This document shows, piece by piece, positions 1 through 5,816 of a stretch of 5,816 nt of DNA. Source of the stretch: Alphaproteobacteria bacterium (GTDB taxonomy: Bacteria; Pseudomonadota; Alphaproteobacteria; UBA8366); NCBI GenBank assembly GCA_030743445.1, contig JASLSL010000071.1, forward strand, positions 1-5,816, read 5' to 3'. The translations under genes were made by a program, and so were the position numbers. The notes under the pieces were generated by a model. It did not search any database. It was not told the origin of the DNA and worked only from the letters and a program-made list of their open reading frames with translations. Each line of letters begins with the position of its first letter. The first letter of the stretch is position 1.

Positions 1-1026
1 ATGCCGATCGACGTCATCATTTCGCCCGAATACGAGGTCGCCCGGGCAATCGCGCGGCGGCTTGCGGTGCCGGGGGCGTTCGACATGATCCCGCTGGCCG
101 ACGACCGGGTCCGGGTAATCGGCGTCCGGTGCGACGAGGACTGCCCGATCATCAACACGCCGCTGCGTCAGCTTACCGGCCTGTTTCCGGACCTCAACAT
201 CGTCATCGTCGGGATCATTCGCGACGAATCCCACTTCGTGCCGAAATCGACCGACCAGATGCTGCCCGGCGACGAGGTCTACTTCGTCGCCGACACCGAG
301 CACGTGAGGCGCGCCATGGCGGCGTTCGGCCACGAGGAGCACGAGGCCGCCCATCGCCTGATCATCATCGGCGGCGGCAATATCGGCCTCAACCTGGCGC
401 GAGAGATCGAGAGCCAGGAGGACGTTTCGGCCCGGATCATCGAGCACAACCGCGATCGCGCCCGCAAGATCGCCAGCACGCTGGACGATACCGAAGTCAC
501 CCACGGCGACGCGCTCGACACGGAAATCCTGGAGGAGGCGGGCATCGCCAATACCGACACGGTCGTCGCGGTCACCAACGATGACGAAACCAACATTCTG
601 GCCTCGCTTCTGGCCAAGCGATTCGGGGTCGAGCGCACCATCACGCTCGTGAACAAGGACACCTATACGCCGCTGATGGCGACTCTCGGCATCGACGTGT
701 TGGTCAACCCGCGGGTGATCACGGTCTCGACGATATTGCAGCATATCCGCCGCGGTCGCATCCGCTCGGTGCACTCGCTGCGCGACGGTTTTGCCGAGGC
801 GATCGAGGCCGAGGCGATGGAAACCTCACCCCTGGTCGACACGCCGTTGAACGAGATCAAGCTGCCGGCAGGAGTCATCATCGGCGCCATCGTGCGCGAC
901 GAAGAGGTCGTCATTCCGCGCGGCAGCACGACGATCAAAGCCAACGACCGAGTAATCATGCTGGTCGCCGCGGAATCGGTGAAGAAGGTCGAGAAGATGT
1001 TCGCCGTCCGCCTGGAATTCTTTTAG
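1..1026 (+). CDS. trkA: Trk system potassium uptake regulator TrkA (5' end missing)
   Basis: TrkA is the peripheral cytoplasmic NAD(H)-binding subunit that gates the TrkH/TrkG K+ channel. The family is usually about 450-460 residues, built as two Rossmann (RCK-N) plus RCK-C units. The 341 codons here cover the first RCK-C domain (about residues 27-98), the second Rossmann domain (about 119-235) with its dinucleotide-binding loop GGGNIG at 124-129 and the acidic HGD at 168-170, and the last RCK-C domain (about 258-337). The first Rossmann domain is absent because the window begins inside the gene. The ATG at base 1 is therefore almost certainly an internal methionine, not the start. It ends with TAG at 1024-1026, only 16 bases before dat, which suggests co-transcription. 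In related alphaproteobacteria trkA follows ntrY-ntrX, which would lie upstream of the window. Identity is confident and the true start is unknown. Confidence 0.93.
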   Translation: MPIDVIISPEYEVARAIARRLAVPGAFDMIPLADDRVRVIGVRCDEDCPIINTPLRQLTGLFPDLNIVIVGIIRDESHFVPKSTDQMLPGDEVYFVADTEHVRRAMAAFGHEEHEAAHRLIIIGGGNIGLNLAREIESQEDVSARIIEHNRDRARKIASTLDDTEVTHGDALDTEILEEAGIANTDTVVAVTNDDETNILASLLAKRFGVERTITLVNKDTYTPLMATLGIDVLVNPRVITVSTILQHIRRGRIRSVHSLRDGFAEAIEAEAMETSPLVDTPLNEIKLPAGVIIGAIVRDEEVVIPRGSTTIKANDRVIMLVAAESVKKVEKMFAVRLEFF

Positions 1027-1042
1027 GCCGCAAGGAGAAAAA

Positions 1043-1960
1043 ATGGCCCGTTTCGCTTACGTCAATGGCCGCTACGTGCTGCACGACAAAGCCACCGTGC
1101 ATGTCGAGGACCGCGGTTATCAATTCGCCGACGGGGTCTACGAGGTCGTCCCCGTGGTCGGCCGTTCGATGATCGACGAGGATCCGCATCTCGACCGGCT
1201 CGGACGCTCGCTCGACGAGTTGATGATCGCGATGCCGGTCTCGCGCCAGGTACTGAAGATGATCATGCGTGAGCTGGTGCGCCGCAACCGGCTGGTCGGC
1301 GGCCTCGTCTACATGCAAATCACCCGCGGCGTGGCGCCCCGCGACCACCAATTCCCGGCCGTGGCACCCCCGCCGGCCCTGGTCATGACCACCACGGCGA
1401 TCGATCTCGCCGCACAACCCAAGTTCCGAGACGGGGTCAAGGTGATCACAATTCCGGACATCCGCTGGACGCGCTGCGACATCAAGACCGTCAGCCTGCT
1501 GCCGAACTGCCTCGGCAAGCAGCAGGCGGCGGAAGCCGGCGCCTACGAGGCCTGGCAGGTCGACAGGGACGGCTATGTCACCGAGGGAACCTCGAGCAAT
1601 GCGTGGATCGTCACCGACGCCGGCAAGCTGCTGACCCGAGAGCTCTCGATCGACATTTTGAGCGGCGTCACCCGACGCACGATCTTCGCCATCGCCGAGA
1701 CCGAAGGCCTCGAATACGAAGAACGCCCGTTCACGGTCGCGGAGGCGCGGAGCGCCTGCGAGGCGTTCGCCTCCAGCGCAACGTCGTTCGTAACACCCGT
1801 GGTGCAGGTCGATGACACGATGATCGGCGACGGCAAGCCCGGACCGTTGGCTCTGAAGCTCCTGGATTGGTACTTGGATTACTGTGCCGGCGGCCGGCGC
1901 GACAAGCATGTCGGCCCGTGGACCGCGGGCGAAATCGAGCCTTTGCGGGAGATCGCGTGA
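1043..1960 (+). CDS. dat: D-amino acid aminotransferase (D-alanine transaminase), PLP fold type IV
   Basis: This is a cytoplasmic PLP enzyme of the branched-chain/D-amino acid aminotransferase family. It exchanges amino groups between D-amino acids (typically D-alanine and D-glutamate) and 2-oxo acids, which links it to peptidoglycan precursors or D-amino acid catabolism. The 305 residues show the PLP-binding lysine in DIKT (K148), the cofactor-contacting glutamate in VTEGTSSN (E181) and the phosphate-binding SGVTR (207-211). The pair R100-x-H102 in APRDHQFP matches the Arg-x-His that binds the substrate carboxylate in characterised D-amino acid transaminases and separates them from IlvE. The ATG is preceded by AAGGAG (1032-1037) at 5-base spacing, so the start is well supported. 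The C-terminal 20 or so residues extend past the usual fold and look unstructured. IlvE or aminodeoxychorismate lyase are the alternatives; the R-x-H motif and the neighbourhood favour Dat. Confidence 0.9.
   Translation: MARFAYVNGRYVLHDKATVHVEDRGYQFADGVYEVVPVVGRSMIDEDPHLDRLGRSLDELMIAMPVSRQVLKMIMRELVRRNRLVGGLVYMQITRGVAPRDHQFPAVAPPPALVMTTTAIDLAAQPKFRDGVKVITIPDIRWTRCDIKTVSLLPNCLGKQQAAEAGAYEAWQVDRDGYVTEGTSSNAWIVTDAGKLLTRELSIDILSGVTRRTIFAIAETEGLEYEERPFTVAEARSACEAFASSATSFVTPVVQVDDTMIGDGKPGPLALKLLDWYLDYCAGGRRDKHVGPWTAGEIEPLREIA
1947..1959 (+). promoter_or_regulatory. Shine-Dalgarno and GTG start overlapping the dat stop
   Basis: GGGAG at 1947-1951 lies 5 bases before GTG at 1957-1959, and the dat stop TGA is 1958-1960, giving a GTGA overlap. 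This decides the start of the phosphatase gene. A longer in-frame start at TTG 1867 would add 30 residues that merely read through dat and have no HAD character. The arrangement is typical of translational coupling by termination and re-initiation. Confidence 0.75.
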
Positions 1961-2616
1961 CGGCGACGCCCCGGCCGCCGCGCGCCATCCTGTTCGACTG
2001 GGACAATACCCTGGTCGACACCTGGGGCACGATCCACGCAGTCCTCGAAGTCACGTTCCAAGCGATGGACATGCCGCCGTGGAGTCTGGCCGAGGTTCGC
2101 CAACGGGTGCGCCATGCCCTCGGCCGGAGTTTTCCCGACCTGTTCGGCGAACGATGGCAGGAGGCCGCGGAAATCTACTTCAAGGCCTACGAGGACCGGC
2201 ATCTCGAAAATTTGATCGAGACGCCGGGCGCCGGCGAAATGCTCGCGGAGTTGGCCGGGGCGGGGCTCTATCTCGCGGTCGTCAGCAACAAGACCGGCCG
2301 CTATTTGCGCCAGGAGGCGGCCCATCTCGGCTGGAGCGACTATTTCGGCCGTCTCGTCGGCGCCGGCGACGCGGCGCGCGACAAACCCTCGCCGGAGCCC
2401 GTGGGAATGGCGCTATCCGGGAGCGAAATCGCCGCCGGCCCCGAGGTGTGGTTCGTCGGCGACAACGAGATCGACATGGAACTCGCCCATGAATGCGGTT
2501 GTGTACCGGTCCTTCTCGGCAATGGCGGCCATGCGGATGGCGTCTTCTCGGATCATCCGCCGGCGTTGGAATTGGACGATTGCGCAGCGCTGGCGCGGCT
2601 GATCGGCGGGCGCTGA
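1957..2616 (+). CDS. HAD-superfamily hydrolase, phosphoglycolate-phosphatase-like
   Basis: This is a 219-residue cytoplasmic phosphatase of the haloacid dehalogenase superfamily. Numbering from the GTG start, all four HAD motifs are present: motif I FDWDNTL with nucleophile D14 and acid/base D16, motif II VVSN with S110, motif III lysine K143 in RDKPSPEP, and motif IV GDNEID with D169 and D173 for Mg2+. The helical insert between motif I and motif II (about residues 22-90) is a C1-type cap, as in the Gph/pyrophosphatase-like subfamily. The substrate cannot be read from sequence; 2-phosphoglycolate or a small sugar phosphate would fit the family. It overlaps dat by four bases, so it is probably made in step with that enzyme, but a metabolic link is only inference. 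It stops at 2614-2616 and no terminator follows. Confidence 0.85.
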   Translation: MTATPRPPRAILFDWDNTLVDTWGTIHAVLEVTFQAMDMPPWSLAEVRQRVRHALGRSFPDLFGERWQEAAEIYFKAYEDRHLENLIETPGAGEMLAELAGAGLYLAVVSNKTGRYLRQEAAHLGWSDYFGRLVGAGDAARDKPSPEPVGMALSGSEIAAGPEVWFVGDNEIDMELAHECGCVPVLLGNGGHADGVFSDHPPALELDDCAALARLIGGR

Positions 2617-2624
2617 ACTACCGC

Positions 2625-2648
2625 TAGCAATGGTTTACCATATTGCTG
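2625..2648. repeat. Imperfect inverted repeat downstream of the HAD gene, overlapping the possible hfq -35 box
   Basis: TAGCA (2625-2629) plus ATGG (2630-2633) can pair with CCAT (2638-2641) and TGCTG (2644-2648). This leaves a 4-base loop and a 2-base bulge (AT, 2642-2643), with one G-T pair at the outer end. No T-run follows and the stem is not GC-rich, so it is not a convincing intrinsic terminator. As DNA it could be an operator because it covers the possible -35 box of hfq. The function is unknown. Confidence 0.35.
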
Positions 2649-2672
2649 AAACGACCCAACCGCCCATATAGT
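2643..2672 (+). promoter_or_regulatory. Possible sigma-70-type promoter of hfq
   Basis: TTGCTG (2643-2648) and TATAGT (2667-2672) are separated by 18 bases. The -10 matches the consensus at five of six positions, and the -35 keeps the TTG but is otherwise weak. The segment is visibly more AT-rich than the coding sequence around it, as expected for a promoter. It would place the transcript start near 2679 and give an hfq leader of roughly 60 bases. hfq may also be read from the upstream trkA-dat-HAD transcript, since no terminator is seen. Confidence 0.4.
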
Positions 2673-2681
2673 TAATTGGTG

Positions 2682-2731
2682 ACCCCGACGATGGATGGGC
2701 CCGTGGGAGGGCCCCAACAACAAGAAGGGGT
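2682..2731 (+). promoter_or_regulatory. Structured hfq leader: GC hairpin, A-R-N run and Shine-Dalgarno
   Basis: Two copies of GGGCCC (2697-2702 and 2709-2714) can pair around a 6-base loop, giving a six-GC-pair hairpin. Next come four consecutive A-R-N triplets, AAC AAC AAG AAG (2716-2727), which run into the Shine-Dalgarno AAGGGG (2725-2730), 7 bases before the hfq ATG. The Shine-Dalgarno could be masked by ACCCC at 2682-2686 (pairing with GGGGT at 2727-2731) or by CCCC at 2712-2715. The second pairing would leave most of the A-R-N run in a loop. The pairings are read by eye. Control by Hfq itself is inferred from known hfq autoregulation in E. coli and Sinorhizobium. Confidence 0.4.
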
Positions 2732-2737
2732 GGTACG

Positions 2738-3040
2738 ATGGCTTCGGAGAAAAGTCAGAACTTGCAGGACGTGTTTCTCAACCATGTCCGCAAGGCGAAA
2801 ATGCCCGTCACGATCTTTCTCGTGAACGGCGTGAAACTTCAGGGAATCATCACTTGGTTCGACAATTTTTGTGTCCTTTTGCGCCGCGACGCGCATTCGC
2901 AATTGGTATACAAGCACGCGATATCGACCGTGATGCCCGCACAACCGGTTCAATTGTTCGATGCGGGCCGCGGCGAAACAGCAGAAGAAACAGCAGAAGT
3001 AACAGCAGAGGAAGTTGCGGCGGATAGTGACGCGAACTGA
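2738..3040 (+). CDS. hfq: RNA chaperone Hfq with a repeat-containing acidic tail
   Basis: Hfq is a homohexameric Sm-like protein in the cytoplasm that pairs small RNAs with mRNAs and controls mRNA stability and translation. The core (about residues 8-74) carries the proximal-face Q10-D11, rim basic residues R18, K19 and K21, the distal-face segment FLVNGVKLQG (27-36), the Sm1 residues F41-D42 and the Sm2 signature YKHAIST (58-64). The protein has 100 residues, longer than the roughly 80 common in alphaproteobacteria. The surplus is a tail from about 77 with ETAE, ETAE, VTAE in tandem and eight acidic residues against one basic. In E. coli an acidic tail end is known to speed RNA release; a similar role here is inference. 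The ATG has AAGGGG at 7-base spacing. The tail codons ACA and GCA differ sharply from those of the neighbours. The last 14 bases overlap hflX. Confidence 0.97.
   Translation: MASEKSQNLQDVFLNHVRKAKMPVTIFLVNGVKLQGIITWFDNFCVLLRRDAHSQLVYKHAISTVMPAQPVQLFDAGRGETAEETAEVTAEEVAADSDAN
2975..3010 (+). repeat. Three tandem 12-base repeats at the 3' end of hfq
   Basis: GAAACAGCAGAA occurs twice in identical form (2975-2986 and 2987-2998). A third copy, GTAACAGCAGAG (2999-3010), has two changes, and a degenerate GAA continues after it. The unit is four codons, so copy-number changes would keep the hfq frame. It encodes ETAE, ETAE, VTAE. Read one base out of phase with the repeat boundary, 2977-3009 is eleven uninterrupted A-R-N triplets (AAC AGC AGA AGA and so on), the distal-face recognition motif of Hfq. 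Slippage-driven expansion is the simple alternative origin. Confidence 0.9.
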
Positions 3041-4358
3041 GCGACACAGACTGAATGGCGCAAATGAAGGGGGCGCGTCCGATGTCGGGCGCGCCCTCGT
3101 GCTGCATCCTTTCAAGCCGCGGCGCGACGGCGACGACCGCAAGCCGGAAGACCGGCTGGAAGAGGCCGTCGGCCTGGCGCGGGCGATCCAGCTCACCATC
3201 GCCCATGCGGAGGTCGTGCGGGTACCGCGAATCCGGCCCGCGACACTGTTCGGCAAGGGGGTAATCGAGCGCTACCGCGAGCTCGCCGAAGCGCTCGAGG
3301 TCGACGTCGTCATCGTCAACGGTGCGTTGTCGCCGGTCCAGCAACGCAATCTCGAGGAACAGTTGCACGCCAAGGTGATCGACCGCACCGCCTTGATTCT
3401 CGAGATTTTCGGCGAACGGGCGCGGACCCACGAGGGCCGATTGCAGGTCGAACTCGCGGCGCTCAGCTACCAGCGTTCGCGACTGGTGCGAAGCTGGACC
3501 CACCTCGAGCGGCAGCGTGGTGGATTCGGCTTCCTCGGCGGCCCCGGCGAGCGCCAGATCGAAATCGACCGCCGGCTGATCGGCAACCGTATCACCAAGC
3601 TAAAGCGCGAATTGGACACGGTGCGGCGAACCCGCGGTCTGCATCGCGCGGCGCGCAAGCGCGTGCCTTATCCAGTGGTTGCCCTGGTCGGTTATACCAA
3701 CGCCGGGAAATCGACCCTGTTCAACCGCCTGACGAGGGCGCAAGTGTTCGCCGAGAACCTGCTGTTCGCGACCCTCGATCCGACGATGCGGACGGTCGAT
3801 CTGCCCTCCGGCTTGCAAATCATCCTGTCCGATACGGTGGGATTCATATCCCAGCTTCCGACCGACCTGATCGCCGCCTTCCGGGCGTCGCTGGAAGAGG
3901 TGTCGGAGGCCGATATCCTGCTCCATGTTCGCGACGCCTCGCATCCTGAGACGGCCGCGCAAAAGCGCGACGTCGAGGCGATTCTCGGCGACCTCGGGCT
4001 CGGCGAGGCGGAGTCGAAACCGATCGAGGTGTTGAACAAGATCGATCTATTGGACGACGACGGCCGAACTGCGGTTTTCCACCGTGCCCGGCGCGACGAA
4101 GACGCGATTCCGATCTCGGCCAAGACCGGCGAGGGCTGCGATGACCTGCTCGAATCGATAGATCGGCGGCTCGGTCAAAAACGCCCGGTACTGAAGTTCA
4201 ACCTCGATCTCGCCGACGGTGCCGCACTCGCCTGGCTCTACACCCATGGCGATGTCCTGGAGCGCGAGGACGACGATCGACAGGCCCATGTCTCGGTCGC
4301 GCTCGATAGTGCCGACGCCGCGCGCTTCGAGCACCACTTCGACGTTCGCCCGGCCTGA
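3027..4358 (+). CDS. hflX: Ribosome-associated GTPase HflX
   Basis: HflX is a GTPase of the Obg-HflX class that binds the 50S subunit and splits stalled or idle 70S ribosomes, notably under heat stress. Numbering from GTG 3027 (443 residues), the N-terminal HflX domain starts at about 25 (VLHP), with RTHEGRLQVELA at 133-144 and the glycine-rich GPGE at 172-175. The G domain then shows G1 GYTNAGKST (222-230), G3 DTVGF (269-273), G4 NKID (337-340) and G5 SAK (364-366), followed by a short C-terminal domain. All nucleotide-binding motifs are intact and the length is typical. The start is uncertain: there is no ATG and no well-placed Shine-Dalgarno. GTG 3027 (14-base overlap with hfq) is preferred; TTG 3015 would add four residues. 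Both imply coupling to hfq translation. GTG 3099 is less likely because the preceding GRAL resembles conserved sequence of relatives. hfq-hflX adjacency is widespread in proteobacteria. Confidence 0.93.
   Translation: MTRTERHRLNGANEGGASDVGRALVLHPFKPRRDGDDRKPEDRLEEAVGLARAIQLTIAHAEVVRVPRIRPATLFGKGVIERYRELAEALEVDVVIVNGALSPVQQRNLEEQLHAKVIDRTALILEIFGERARTHEGRLQVELAALSYQRSRLVRSWTHLERQRGGFGFLGGPGERQIEIDRRLIGNRITKLKRELDTVRRTRGLHRAARKRVPYPVVALVGYTNAGKSTLFNRLTRAQVFAENLLFATLDPTMRTVDLPSGLQIILSDTVGFISQLPTDLIAAFRASLEEVSEADILLHVRDASHPETAAQKRDVEAILGDLGLGEAESKPIEVLNKIDLLDDDGRTAVFHRARRDEDAIPISAKTGEGCDDLLESIDRRLGQKRPVLKFNLDLADGAALAWLYTHGDVLEREDDDRQAHVSVALDSADAARFEHHFDVRPA
3069..3098 (+). other. Strong GC hairpin just inside the hflX start
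   Basis: GGGCGCG (3071-3077) pairs exactly with CGCGCCC (3090-3096) around a 12-base loop. A G-U and a G-C pair extend it outward, so the stem is nine pairs, from 3069 to 3098. It begins 28 bases after the hfq stop, preceded by AATGAA. The stem resembles an intrinsic terminator, but the sequence after it (TCGTGCTGCATCCTTTC) is not a T-run. It lies within codons 15-24 of hflX if the start is GTG 3027. It could weaken transcription into, or translation of, hflX, or protect the hfq mRNA end. Confidence 0.5.
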
Positions 4359-4371
4359 TCACAGTCGCCTG

Positions 4372-4400
4372 TTGACAGACCCTCGAGCGCTCCCTATATG
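4372..4400 (+). promoter_or_regulatory. groESL promoter
   Basis: A perfect TTGACA (4372-4377) is followed after 17 bases by TATATG (4395-4400), directly upstream of the CIRCE operator. Transcription should begin near 4406-4408, inside the operator, leaving a leader of about 70 bases before groES. The same segment reads CCTATAT at 4393-4399, which fits the alphaproteobacterial RpoH -10 pattern CYTATNT, with GTTG 18 bases upstream in place of CTTG. Use by the heat-shock sigma factor as well as the housekeeping one is therefore possible. No terminator separates it from hflX. Confidence 0.8.
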
Positions 4401-4402
4401 CC

Positions 4403-4429
4403 TTAGCACTCACGGGGTGGGAGTGCTAA
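4403..4429. promoter_or_regulatory. CIRCE operator (HrcA binding site)
   Basis: TTAGCACTC (4403-4411), nine bases, then GAGTGCTAA (4421-4429) is a perfect match to the CIRCE inverted repeat, with both 9-base arms intact and the canonical 9-base spacer. HrcA binds CIRCE and represses groESL until heat or misfolded protein titrates GroEL away. The site starts two bases after the -10 box, so bound HrcA would block the promoter. hrcA itself is not in the window. Confidence 0.97.
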
Positions 4430-4476
4430 GAACCTGCCTTAAACACCGGTGAATCAAGAAACAGGAGCGTGTTTTA

Positions 4477-4764
4477 ATGAATCTCAGGCCTCTGCACGAC
4501 CGTGTCGTGGTCCGGCCGCTCGACAGCGACGAGAAGACCGCTGGCGGCATCATCATTCCAGATACGGCGCAGGAAAAACCGATGGAGGGCGAAGTCGTCG
4601 CCGTCGGTCCCGGGGCGCGGAACGAGACCGGCAAGGTCGTTCCGCCCGACATCAAGAAGGGCAATCGGGTGCTCTACGGCAAGTGGTCGGGCACCGAGGT
4701 GAAGATCGACGGGGAAGACCTGCTGATCATGAAGGAATCCGACGTCATGGGCGTTATCGAGTAA
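4477..4764 (+). CDS. groES: Co-chaperonin GroES (Hsp10)
   Basis: GroES forms the heptameric lid that closes the GroEL folding chamber in an ATP-dependent cycle in the cytoplasm. The 95 residues match the usual family length. The N-terminal LRPLHDRVVVRP strand (3-14), the mobile loop around 16-34 with the GroEL-contacting hydrophobic III (25-27) in AGGIIIPD, and the C-terminal YGKWSGTEVKIDGEDLLI segment are all present. The start is supported by AGGAG (4463-4467), 9 bases before the ATG. It is the first gene after the CIRCE-controlled promoter and lies 15 bases from groEL, the standard bicistronic chaperonin operon. There is nothing unusual in the protein. Confidence 0.97.
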   Translation: MNLRPLHDRVVVRPLDSDEKTAGGIIIPDTAQEKPMEGEVVAVGPGARNETGKVVPPDIKKGNRVLYGKWSGTEVKIDGEDLLIMKESDVMGVIE

Positions 4765-4779
4765 GGGAGCGACAGGAAA

Positions 4780-5816
<1,037 letters not shown>

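Noticed and set aside
956..1909. 317-codon open frame on the minus strand opposite dat
   Set aside because: It is antisense to a gene with intact catalytic motifs, shows no domain and no supporting promoter, and is explained by GC-skewed codon use.
1867..1956. Possible 30-residue N-terminal extension of the HAD phosphatase from TTG 1867
   Set aside because: It lies entirely within dat, encodes an arginine-rich segment unlike HAD N-termini, and GTG 1957 has a proper Shine-Dalgarno.
2695..3027. 110-codon plus-strand frame starting at ATG 2695 in the hfq leader
   Set aside because: It overlaps hfq in another frame, has no Shine-Dalgarno, starts inside the GGGCCC hairpin region, and loses any leader-peptide character once it enters hfq.
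2850..3503. 217-codon minus-strand frame across the hfq-hflX junction, with leucine runs such as LLLLLLFLLL
   Set aside because: The leucine run is just the reverse reading of the A-rich 12-base repeat. It looks like a membrane segment by accident, and the frame is antisense to two solid genes.
4359..4402. Search for an hflX terminator before the groES promoter
   Set aside because: No GC-rich hairpin followed by a T-run is visible, so none is annotated.
4457..4468. Four A-R-N triplets over the groES Shine-Dalgarno, as a possible Hfq site
   Set aside because: Two of the four come from the AGGAG motif and its next base, and short runs of this kind are expected near purine-rich ribosome sites. 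No other evidence links groES to Hfq here.

Overview
The window is a GC-rich segment, with codons mostly ending in G or C, and every recognisable gene is on the plus strand. The order trkA - dat - HAD phosphatase - hfq - hflX, together with the CIRCE-controlled groES-groEL operon, points to an alphaproteobacterium, most likely Rhodospirillales-like. In that group the ntr regulators are classically followed by trkA, a D-amino acid transaminase, hfq and hflX. The lineage is inferred from gene order and protein flavour, not from a search.

Layout. Positions 1-1026 hold the C-terminal three quarters of trkA (K+ uptake regulator), cut by the window edge. Positions 1043-1960 encode a D-amino acid aminotransferase with a strong Shine-Dalgarno. 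A GTG-started HAD phosphatase overlaps its stop codon by four bases (1957-2616). A 121-base gap follows. It holds a dyad, a possible promoter and a structured leader, and then hfq (2738-3040). hflX overlaps the end of hfq in another frame and runs to 4358. A 118-base gap carries a clear promoter and a perfect CIRCE operator, followed by groES (4477-4764) and groEL (4780 to the window end, incomplete). No gene-free stretch exceeds 300 bases, and I saw no tRNA, rRNA, CRISPR array or mobile element.

Functionally there are three blocks. The first is the tail of a K+/amino-acid metabolic operon (trkA-dat-HAD), tightly packed and probably co-transcribed. The second is an RNA-chaperone/ribosome-GTPase pair (hfq-hflX). 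The third is the heat-shock chaperonin operon, with its own HrcA-type control.

The gene content is conserved housekeeping and I do not see a wholly new system. The most interesting signal is at RNA level. The 3' end of hfq contains three 12-base repeats written in A-ending codons that are unusual here. Read out of frame they form eleven consecutive A-R-N triplets, the motif bound by the distal face of Hfq, just before the start of hflX. A shorter A-R-N run sits against the hfq Shine-Dalgarno. Together they suggest that Hfq may control its own operon.
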